In this document: positions 1 through 5,314 of the stretch, one piece after another | How the letters are laid out: each line of letters starts with the position of its first letter | Numbering within the stretch: position 1 is the first letter of the stretch | Origin: a bacterium | GTDB taxonomy: Bacteria; Patescibacteria; ABY1; BM507; VMTK01 | Length of the DNA stretch: 6,367 nt | NCBI GenBank assembly: GCA_030641105.1 | Contig: DAOWHZ010000055.1 | Span: 1-6,367 of the forward strand | Direction of reading: 5' to 3' | Notes under the pieces: generated by a model | Databases searched by the model: none | Told to the model about the DNA's origin: nothing | Seen by the model: only the letters and a program-made list of their open reading frames with translations | Position numbers and translations under genes: made by a program

Positions 1-1541
1 GTCATGATTATAATGCGGTGATAGCGCAGTTTTTCAAGATCAAATTGCTCATCAATATTAGTGCCCATGGCAATAACCAAATTTTTAATTTCATTATTAG
101 CCAGCATTTTATCCAAGCGCGCCCGTTCAACATTTAAAATTTTGCCGCGCAAAGGCAGAATCGCCTGGAATTTTCTGTCCCGGCCTTGCTTGGCCGAGCC
201 GCCCGCAGAGTCGCCTTCAACAATATACAGTTCGCATTCCTCTGGCTTGCGGCTTGAGCAATCTGCTAATTTTCCCGGCAGAGTCATGCCTTCTAATGCC
301 CCTTTTCTTAAAATTGTAGCGCGAGCGGTTCTGGCGGCAATTCTGGCTTGGGCTGACAGGACGCATTTGCCAATAATGGCTTCAGCTTCTTTAGGGTGCT
401 CTTCTAAAAATATAGCAAACGTTTCGCCAAAAATCTGCTCAACATAAGTTTTTATTTCCGGGTTGCCTAATTTGCCTTTGGTTTGGCCTTCAAATTGAGG
501 ATTGGCTAATTTTACGCTGATTATAGCGGTTAATCCCTCGCGCACATCATCACCGGTTAAATTTTCTTCTTTCTCTTTTAAAATATTTAGCGCCCTGGCA
601 TAACTATTTAAAGTTCCGGTTAAAGCTGTTCTGAACCCGATTAGATGCATGCCGCCTTCAGGATTAATGATATTATTGGCAAAAGGCAGCACTGCTTCAT
701 TAAAACCATCATTATACTGCAGAGCCACTTCAATTTTAGAATCATTGATTTCTTTTTCAATATAAAAAATAGTTTCATTTTTAACAGCGCGGTTGTGATT
801 AAGCGATTTTATGTAAGTTTTAATGCCGCCTTCAAAATAAAACCGATAATCTTTTTGCCTGTGATCTTTGCGGCGATCAGCTACTTTAATAGTAATTGCT
901 TTAGTTAAGTAAGCTTGTTGTCGTAATCTGTCTAAAATTTTTCCCCAATTAAATTCTAAGGTTTCAAATACTTGCGAATCTGGTTTAAAAGTTATTACAG
1001 TGCCGGTTTTACGGGTCGCGCCGACTACTTTGATTTTTTTTACTGGCTTGCCGCGCTTATATTCCTGCATCCAGATTTTACCATCGCGATAAACCTCTGC
1101 TTTTAAGTATTCGCTTAAAGCATTAACTACGCTGACGCCAACGCCATGCAAGCCGCCAGAAACTTTATAACCGCCGCCTTCGCCAAATTTGCCTCCGGCA
1201 TGCAGTTTTGTCAACACGGTTTCCAAAGCGGAAAGTCCCGTAACTTTATGCTTGTCTACTGGTATGCCTCTTCCATTGTCTATTACTTCAACCATTCCAT
1301 CATTAAGCAGCTTGACAGACACTTCGGTGGCGTATCCGGCCATTGCTTCATCAATGCCATTATCAACCACTTCCCAAATTAAATGATGCAGTCCAGAACT
1401 TGAAGTGGAGCCAATATACATACCAGGCCTTTTTTGCACCGGTTCAAGCCCCTCTAAAACTGTAATGGCTTCAGCGCCGTAACTCGGAGCGGTTTTTTTA
1501 GCCTTTTTAGTTATAGATTTTTTATTTGATTTTTTTGGCAT
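1..1541 (-). CDS. gyrB: DNA gyrase subunit B, partial (C-terminal end lies beyond the window edge)
   Basis: GyrB is the ATPase subunit of the A2B2 gyrase that introduces negative supercoils into DNA. The frame is open from ATG 1541-1539 to the left edge, 513 codons without a stop. The Bergerat ATP fold is clear: the N box has E57, N61 and D64 (VVDNGIDEAMAG); DNGRGIP is at 88-94 with the adenine-contacting D88; the glycine-rich lid is at about 115-135 (HAGGKFGEGG, then SGGLHGVGVS). The transducer domain carries the GQTK loop with K355. The TOPRIM domain begins with EGDSAGG at 442-448, where E442 is the metal-binding glutamate, and continues through QAILPLRGKILNVE to HRIIIM, where the window ends just before the expected DxD motif. 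About 120-140 residues are missing. GKILNVE favours GyrB over ParE. The first 17 residues form a lysine-rich extension ahead of the conserved core. No Shine-Dalgarno sequence precedes the start. Strongly supported by the sequence. Confidence 0.97.
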   Translation of the reverse strand, partial: MPKKSNKKSITKKAKKTAPSYGAEAITVLEGLEPVQKRPGMYIGSTSSSGLHHLIWEVVDNGIDEAMAGYATEVSVKLLNDGMVEVIDNGRGIPVDKHKVTGLSALETVLTKLHAGGKFGEGGGYKVSGGLHGVGVSVVNALSEYLKAEVYRDGKIWMQEYKRGKPVKKIKVVGATRKTGTVITFKPDSQVFETLEFNWGKILDRLRQQAYLTKAITIKVADRRKDHRQKDYRFYFEGGIKTYIKSLNHNRAVKNETIFYIEKEINDSKIEVALQYNDGFNEAVLPFANNIINPEGGMHLIGFRTALTGTLNSYARALNILKEKEENLTGDDVREGLTAIISVKLANPQFEGQTKGKLGNPEIKTYVEQIFGETFAIFLEEHPKEAEAIIGKCVLSAQARIAARTARATILRKGALEGMTLPGKLADCSSRKPEECELYIVEGDSAGGSAKQGRDRKFQAILPLRGKILNVERARLDKMLANNEIKNLVIAMGTNIDEQFDLEKLRYHRIIIM

Positions 1542-1557
1542 AATTATAAAAGTAATA

Positions 1558-1644
1558 AGTAATAAGACATAAGTAATAAGGTTTTTATTCAGAAGTAAAT
1601 TTTATAAAAATATTCTTATTACTTATTGCTTATGTCTTATTACT
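1558..1644. repeat. inverted repeat built from iterated 'taataag' words
   Basis: The arm 1558-1580 is complementary to 1622-1644 at 22 of 23 positions, separated by a 41-base AT-rich loop. Each arm is built of the short words AGTAATAAG and ACATAAG; the left arm is preceded by a further AGTAATAAG copy (1551-1559) and the right arm's inner side by another CTTATTACTT unit (from 1615). The repeat starts 17 bases from the gyrB start codon, so it would lie in the 5' leader of a gyrB transcript from the candidate promoter. There is no U-run typical of a terminator on the gyrB strand. Whether it is a mobile palindromic element or a leader structure cannot be told from one copy. Confidence 0.75.
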
Positions 1645-1723
1645 ATTTTGTTTAATTTTAGCTATTTTAACATAAAAACATCCCCACATATTAGGGCTTG
1701 TTTTTAGATTTATTTATATTAAT

Positions 1724-1752
1724 ATTGTAGCAAAAAAATAATAAAATAGCAA
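1724..1752 (-). promoter_or_regulatory. candidate sigma-70-type promoter for gyrB
   Basis: Read on the minus strand, TTGCTA (1752-1747; 4 of 6 matches to TTGACA) is followed by exactly 17 bases and then TACAAT (1729-1724; 5 of 6 matches to TATAAT). Transcription would begin near 1717, giving a leader of about 175 nt that contains the inverted repeat at 1558-1644. In such AT-rich DNA chance matches are common, so this is only a plausible candidate. Confidence 0.4.
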
Positions 1753-1808
1753 GAAAATAAGTTGGCAAAATTGGGATTGTCCGAAAACTATTTAGATTTA
1801 ATTTCTAC

Positions 1809-1852
1809 CTCACTTTTCCTCCAGAGGCGGATCAGCCTTTGGCTGAAGTGAG
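1809..1852. repeat. compound palindromic element with outer stem and two inner hairpins
   Basis: The outer arms CTCACTT (1809-1815) and AAGTGAG (1846-1852) enclose two smaller inverted repeats: CCTC/GAGG (1818-1827) and TCAGCC/GGCTGA (1832-1846, loop TTT). The segment is far more GC-rich than the surrounding DNA. A single strand could fold into a three-way junction, although base 1846 is claimed by both the outer stem and the second hairpin. It has no coding role here. Its composition and shape suggest a dispersed small palindromic element rather than a terminator, since neither end has a T-run. Confidence 0.65.
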
Positions 1853-1891
1853 AGTTTAATTAGCTAATATTACATAACACATTCTTTAACT

Positions 1892-1905
1892 CCAACTAAA
1901 GTTGG
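1892..1905. repeat. short hairpin
   Basis: CCAACT (1892-1897) and AGTTGG (1900-1905) are perfectly complementary with only two bases between them, or five pairs with a four-base loop. It is followed by an AT-rich stretch but not a clean T-run. It could be a remnant of a palindromic repeat; no function is evident. Confidence 0.45.
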
Positions 1906-2073
1906 GCAGAAATTTATTTAATTTTATTTAATTTTTTGTTTAACTTTAGCTAAGAACAGCAAAAATGCTTGACAGGTTTAGAAAGAATAATGTTTTTTTG
2001 TTGATATTGAAAGTAAGGGTTCCATATATATTTTTTAGCAAACAAATGAATCCTTTTTCTTTTTGTTAAATTA

Positions 2074-2082
2074 TGTTATTAT
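2074..2082 (+). promoter_or_regulatory. candidate extended -10 promoter element for the membrane-protein gene
   Basis: TG at 2074-2075, one base, then TATTAT (2077-2082; 5 of 6 to TATAAT) forms an extended -10 element. No good -35 hexamer stands 16-18 bases upstream. Transcription would begin near 2089, leaving a leader of about ten bases and no room for a Shine-Dalgarno sequence. This is a weak call in AT-rich DNA. Confidence 0.3.
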
Positions 2083-2098
2083 ATAAACAAAAGAAAAT

Positions 2099-3094
2099 AT
2101 GCAAAACAATAATAATAAAACTCAAAACAACAAACCTGATTCTGCAAAAACCGAGCGGCAGCTTGCCAAGGAAGTTGAGCAGTATAAAGATGTTGAAGGT
2201 CTGACAACTAAAAAATTAAATTTTGGCTTGTGGTATGTTGAACATCGGCAATTTTTTAAAAAAATAATAATTGCTTGTTTAATTGTTGTATCAGCGGTTT
2301 CTTGGTCATATACTCTTTATGGCTTGGCTTATTATGTTGTTCGCGGTATGAATGAGGATGAATTATTAGTTAGACAATTACTCCAGACTAATATTGTCAG
2401 CCATGATTATTTAACGCAAATCGGAGCTCAAGATTTAAGACATTTTCCAGTTAATGTTTTAATATCCACTAAAGATAAGTATGATTTAGCTGTCTGTGTG
2501 CAAAATATTAATGAGAGATGGTATGCTGAATTTGATTATTATTTTTTAGTTGGCGGTGAAAAAATCGGTCTGGCTCATAGTTTTATTCTGCCAATGGAAG
2601 AAAAATATTTAATGGCGTTGTCGCAAGAATTTGGAAGGCGAGACGCCGGCGTCTCGCCTTCCAAACCGAATAATGTTCAATTAGTAATAGAAAATTTGAG
2701 TTGGAGCAGAATTAACCGGCATAAAATTCCTGATTGGCAGGATTATAAAAATAGTTATTTAAATATTATAGTTGAGGATGCAAAATTTATTTCAGCCAGC
2801 AAAAGCAAACTATCAGAGAAAATTAACTTAAATCAAGTAGATTTTAAAGCCATAAATAAAACCGCGTATAATTATTGGCAAGTTGATTTTCAAATAGTGC
2901 TTTTTAGAGGCATGGACGTTATTGGTATTAATAAAATTAGTTTAAATGAGTTTATGTCTGGCCAAAAACGTTCAGTTGAAATTCGTTGGCCAGGCAAGAT
3001 TGGCCGGGTTGGCAAAGTAGAGGTAATGCCGGAATTAAATATTATGAGAGATGATATTTATATAAAATATGAAGGAGTGGTTGGAGAAGAATAA
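2099..3094 (+). CDS. unknown single-pass membrane protein with two FxLYD-like beta domains
   Basis: I do not recognise this 331-residue protein. Residues 1-53 are polar (Asn/Lys/Gln-rich) and presumably cytoplasmic; 55-82 form one hydrophobic helix preceded by KK, so the remainder should be outside. The exterior looks like two copies of one beta-rich unit. Copy 1 (about 115-205) has N136, then W141-YAEFDYYFLVGG, then an LPMEEK turn. Copy 2 (about 220-315) has N253, then W260-QVDFQIVLFRG, then a MSGQK turn. The pattern (an Asn turn, an aromatic strand, a Gly, then a strand after a charged turn) resembles the FxLYD/DUF3426 type of extracellular domain; this is inference. A 36-base perfect palindrome adds residues 178-189 in a turn of copy 1. 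The start is ATG 2099, preceded only by a weak purine run. A role in the envelope is suggested by topology and by rodA downstream, but the 182-base gap does not prove an operon. Confidence 0.85.
   Translation: MQNNNNKTQNNKPDSAKTERQLAKEVEQYKDVEGLTTKKLNFGLWYVEHRQFFKKIIIACLIVVSAVSWSYTLYGLAYYVVRGMNEDELLVRQLLQTNIVSHDYLTQIGAQDLRHFPVNVLISTKDKYDLAVCVQNINERWYAEFDYYFLVGGEKIGLAHSFILPMEEKYLMALSQEFGRRDAGVSPSKPNNVQLVIENLSWSRINRHKIPDWQDYKNSYLNIIVEDAKFISASKSKLSEKINLNQVDFKAINKTAYNYWQVDFQIVLFRGMDVIGINKISLNEFMSGQKRSVEIRWPGKIGRVGKVEVMPELNIMRDDIYIKYEGVVGEE
2630..2665. repeat. 36-base perfect palindrome inside a coding sequence
   Basis: Positions 2630-2665 read identically on both strands with no mismatch and no loop (centre GCCGGC, between 2647 and 2648). 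The segment holds 22 G or C of 36, in a gene that is otherwise strongly AT-rich. It fills exactly 12 codons in phase 0 and encodes FGRRDAGVSPSK (residues 178-189) in a predicted loop. This is what an in-frame palindromic element insertion would look like. Confidence 0.95.
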
Positions 3095-3142
3095 TAAATA
3101 TAATTCAAATATTACAACTGGGCATATATAAGGAATATATTA

Positions 3143-3237
3143 AAATTAGTAGAAATTTAATTGTTGCTTGCCAAGCAGCAATTGAATTTCAATGAATTTT
3201 GCGACGGGCAAAGCGAGGAGTAAATTTCTATTAATTT
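3143..3237. repeat. nested inverted repeat between the membrane-protein gene and rodA
   Basis: The outer arms 3143-3159 and 3221-3237 match as reverse complements at 16 of 17 positions, the exception being a G-T pair. Inside, 3152-3190 is itself a nearly continuous palindrome: 19 pairs including two G-T, around the centre at 3171. Bases 3152-3159 belong to both structures, so the two folds are mutually exclusive. A GC-rich stretch (3199-3220) lies between the inner hairpin and the right outer arm. No terminal T-run is present, so a classical terminator is unlikely. Confidence 0.75.
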
Positions 3238-3264
3238 CACTTGGATAAATTTAAGGATTTGGAT

Positions 3265-3270
3265 TATATT
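3265..3270 (+). promoter_or_regulatory. possible -10 hexamer directly ahead of rodA
   Basis: TATATT (5 of 6 to TATAAT) ends six bases before the rodA ATG; TTGGAT lies 18 bases upstream as a poor -35. If used, the transcript would begin close to the start codon and be nearly leaderless. No Shine-Dalgarno sequence exists at normal spacing; the nearest AAGGA (3253-3257) is 19 bases away. Low confidence because such hexamers are frequent in this DNA. Confidence 0.22.
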
Positions 3271-3276
3271 TAAACA

Positions 3277-4383
3277 ATGTTTAATAAGATTATTTTATAT
3301 CTAAAAAACTTTGACTGGATTTTATTCGCTGCGGTATTACTTTTAGTCTGTTTTGGTTTAGTTGAGCTTTATAGTATAGCTTTAGGCCAGGGTGAAATTG
3401 ATTTGCTTAATTTTAAAAAGCAAGTTTTTTTTGTTATAGCGGGCTTAATCATGCTGTTTGTTTTTGCTTTCTGGGATTATTATAATTTGAGGAGTTATAG
3501 TGTTTATTTTTATTTATTCGGCGCGGCGCTTCTGCTGGGTGTTTTATTTTTCGGCCAGGAAATTAGTGGCACAAAAGGATGGTTTCATTTGTTGGGATTT
3601 GGCATTCAGCCGGTGGAATTTATAAAATTTATTTTAATTTTATTTTTAGCCCGTTATTTTTCGTCAGCTTCTTTGAAAATCAACCCATTAAAGCATTTAG
3701 CGATAACAGGAGCCGGAACTTTTATTTTTATTGCTTTGGTTTTGCTTCAGCCGGATTTTGGTTCAGCTTCAATTTTGTTTTTATTATGGTTTTTTATGGT
3801 TGTTTTAGCCGGGTTTAAGAAGAGATATTTTATTGTTATTATTCTGATTCTGTCAATTTTAATGGGAATAAGCTGGACATTTCTTTTTGAAGATTATCAA
3901 CAACAGCGCATAGTAACTTTTTTAAACCCTTCTCACGATCCTCTTAGCCGAGGATATAATATTGCTCAGGCCATTATCGCGGTAGGATCCGGCGGGCTGG
4001 CAGGCAGAGGATTGGGATTTGGCTCTCAATCCCAGCTTAAATTTTTACCAGAGGCGCAGACTGATTTTATTTTTGCCGTTATTGCTGAAGAATTAGGATT
4101 TTTAGGCGTGATGTTAGTGATAATTCTTTTTGCCATCTTTTTTTATCGCTGTTTGGCAAACTTAAAAAGAATTAATAATGATTTTGCTATTTTTTTTATT
4201 TTAGGCAGTGTCTGCTTGCTTTTTATTGAAATGTTTATTAATATAGGTATGAATATAGGCATATTGCCAGTTATAGGCATTTCATTGCCTTTTTTAAGTT
4301 ATGGCGGCAGTGCTATGCTTTCCAGTTTGATCTTGGTTGGGGTGATTGAGGGGATTATTATAAGGTCAAAAATTAATTATTAA
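3277..4383 (+). CDS. rodA: RodA, SEDS-family peptidoglycan glycosyltransferase (rod shape)
   Basis: RodA polymerises lipid II into glycan strands during cell elongation, working with a class B penicillin-binding protein in the inner membrane. At 368 residues it has the family's usual length and is almost wholly hydrophobic, consistent with about ten membrane helices. Family motifs are in order: GTKGWFHLLGFGIQPVEFIK (98-117), LLQPDFGSA (156-164), NPSHDPLSRGYNIAQA (217-232), FLPEAQTDFIFAVIAEELG (256-274) with D263, equivalent to the catalytic Asp of characterised SEDS enzymes, and NIGMNIGILPVIGISLPFLS (322-341) followed by YGGS. The NIGM and GISLPF wording and the QSQLKFLPE context fit RodA better than FtsW. 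A valine replaces the usual Ser in the QPSE motif (QPVE, 111-114), a mild oddity. The gene lies downstream of the unknown membrane protein and ahead of a large palindrome; no cognate PBP2 or mre gene is visible in the window. Confidence 0.93.
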   Translation: MFNKIILYLKNFDWILFAAVLLLVCFGLVELYSIALGQGEIDLLNFKKQVFFVIAGLIMLFVFAFWDYYNLRSYSVYFYLFGAALLLGVLFFGQEISGTKGWFHLLGFGIQPVEFIKFILILFLARYFSSASLKINPLKHLAITGAGTFIFIALVLLQPDFGSASILFLLWFFMVVLAGFKKRYFIVIILILSILMGISWTFLFEDYQQQRIVTFLNPSHDPLSRGYNIAQAIIAVGSGGLAGRGLGFGSQSQLKFLPEAQTDFIFAVIAEELGFLGVMLVIILFAIFFYRCLANLKRINNDFAIFFILGSVCLLFIEMFINIGMNIGILPVIGISLPFLSYGGSAMLSSLILVGVIEGIIIRSKINY

Positions 4384-4392
4384 TTTTTTCAA

Positions 4393-4608
4393 GACAGCTA
4401 GTAAATAGACAGCTAGACAGATAGAAGCATTCATAGTACCTGATATTCTGATTAACTGGCATCCTCTCCCTGATTACCTTGATCAACTGGTATCCTTAAA
4501 GATTATCAGGCAATCAGTTAAACAGGGAAAGGATGTCGGGATATCAGTATACCAGGGATATTTTAAAATCTCTTATAGTTATTTATTTACTAGTTGTCTA
4601 GTTGTCTA
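4393..4608. repeat. large nested imperfect palindrome filling the rodA-L25 gap
   Basis: The outer arms 4393-4407 and 4584-4598 are complementary at 14 of 15 positions and continue with iterated GACAGCTAG / CTAGTTGTC words (4406-4424 against 4590-4608, 16 of 19). Within them, 4439-4556 forms a second imperfect palindrome whose best-conserved arm is 4460-4472 against 4523-4535 (12 of 13). The inner left half contains a direct repeat, GATTAACTGGCATCCT (4450-4465) and GATCAACTGGTATCCT (4481-4496), 14 of 16 identical. The centre is near 4497. The right edge stops six bases before the L25 ATG, so a folded transcript would place a long stem just ahead of that start. No T-run follows. Confidence 0.8.
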
Positions 4609-4613
4609 AATTT

Positions 4614-5303
4614 ATGAACGAAATAAAACTAAGCGTATTATCAAGGAGTGAAAAAAATGGTAAAACAAAAAAAATACGAGCTGATGGTTTTGTGCCAGTA
4701 GTTATTTATGGCTCAGGAGCCAAAACCCGCAGTTTAAAAGTTAAGCAACTTAATTTTGAGCGTGTTTTTGAATTGGCTGGTGAATCTAATCTAATTAATT
4801 TAATAATTGACAAGGAAGAGCCGGTTAAAGTTATTATTAAGGATATTCAGAGAGATGTAATCAAGGGGAACGTCATACATGTCGATTTTTATCAGGTTGA
4901 TATGAGCAAGAAGATTACTACTGAAATTCCTTTAAATTTAATTGGCGAATCTAAAGCTGAATTTGAATTAGGCGGAACTTTAATGAAGAATATGGATAGT
5001 GTTGAAGTTTCATGCTTGCCGGGTGATTTAGTTGACCATATTGATATTGATTTGTCAAAACTGGAAAATTTTGGTGATGCAATTAGAGTGGCTGATTTGG
5101 CTTTACCATCGGGCATGGCAGTAATTAGCGAGCCAGATGAAGTTGTTGCAAACGTAATTGAGCCGCGGGAAGAAGCTGAAGAAGAAAAACCAAAAGAAGA
5201 AGAAGCCGAGGAAAAAGAAAAAGTTGCTGAAACAGAGGAAGGTAAAAAAGAGGCAGTGAAAGAAGAAAAGGGTAGCGGGAAGGAAGAGGAGAAAAAGAAA
5301 TAA
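4614..5303 (+). CDS. rplY: 50S ribosomal protein L25, CTC/TL5 form with long charged tail
   Basis: L25 binds 5S rRNA in the central protuberance of the large ribosomal subunit. Counting from ATG 4614 it has 229 residues. Residues 1-92 match the 5S-binding beta-barrel domain: the opening LSRSEKNGKTKKIRADGFVP and VIYG, then VKVIIKDIQRD and VIHVDFYQVD. Residues about 98-184 match the TL5/CTC C-terminal domain: ITTEIPLNLIGES, GGTLMKNMDSVEVSCLPGDL, IDIDLSKLENFGDAI and the closing ISEPDEVVANVIEP. Residues 185-229 are a disordered tail made almost only of Glu, Lys and Ala, common as a variable tail in long-form L25. I chose ATG 4614 over the in-frame TTG 4602, which lies inside the palindrome arm and would add four residues ahead of the conserved start. 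No Shine-Dalgarno sequence is visible. The stop is 11 bases before the DUF3048 gene, suggesting cotranscription. Confidence 0.95.
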   Translation: MNEIKLSVLSRSEKNGKTKKIRADGFVPVVIYGSGAKTRSLKVKQLNFERVFELAGESNLINLIIDKEEPVKVIIKDIQRDVIKGNVIHVDFYQVDMSKKITTEIPLNLIGESKAEFELGGTLMKNMDSVEVSCLPGDLVDHIDIDLSKLENFGDAIRVADLALPSGMAVISEPDEVVANVIEPREEAEEEKPKEEEAEEKEKVAETEEGKKEAVKEEKGSGKEEEKKK

Positions 5304-5314
5304 TTATTATAACA

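Larger units (their letters stand above)
1542..2098. other. intergenic region between divergent gyrB and the unknown membrane-protein gene
   Basis: This is a 557-base non-coding stretch separating a minus-strand from a plus-strand gene, so it should hold promoters for both. I see an inverted repeat (1558-1644), a candidate gyrB promoter (1724-1752), a compound fold (1809-1852), a short hairpin (1892-1905) and an extended -10-like element (2074-2082). A 19-base direct repeat (1646-1664 and 1934-1952, 18 of 19 identical) brackets the middle. I recognise no tRNA, riboswitch or protein-coding frame in it. Confidence 0.8.

Noticed and set aside
61..447. Open plus-strand frames at 61-447, 645-908, 1146-1382 and 1189-1386.
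   Set aside because: They lie antisense to the convincing gyrB frame and encode no recognisable motif; they are shadows of that gene.
1969..1974. Perfect TTGACA -35 hexamer upstream of the membrane-protein gene.
   Set aside because: At 16-18 bases downstream there is only a T-run, no -10-like hexamer; AATAAT stands at 11 bases, which is too close.
3143..3237. Rho-independent terminator after the membrane-protein gene.
   Set aside because: The stems are not followed by a T-run on the plus strand, and the second fold competes with the first.
3277..4383. FtsW, the division-specific SEDS protein, as the identity of this gene.
   Set aside because: The NIGM...GISLPF wording, the QSQLKFLPE context and the 368-residue length fit RodA better; with no ftsZ, mur or mre genes nearby the choice rests on sequence alone.
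4439..4556. CRISPR array or tandem-repeat array, because short words recur.
   Set aside because: There are only two near-identical direct units and no regular repeat-spacer spacing; the dominant symmetry is inverted.
4602..4613. In-frame TTG start for L25, adding four residues.
   Set aside because: The codons lie in the arm of the intergenic palindrome, the family starts at the position of ATG 4614, and neither site has a Shine-Dalgarno sequence to favour TTG.
2099..5303. Alternative genetic code (TGA as Gly or Trp), as in some Patescibacteria.
   Set aside because: Conserved Gly and Trp positions use ordinary codons, no gene contains an in-frame TGA, and all visible stops are TAA.
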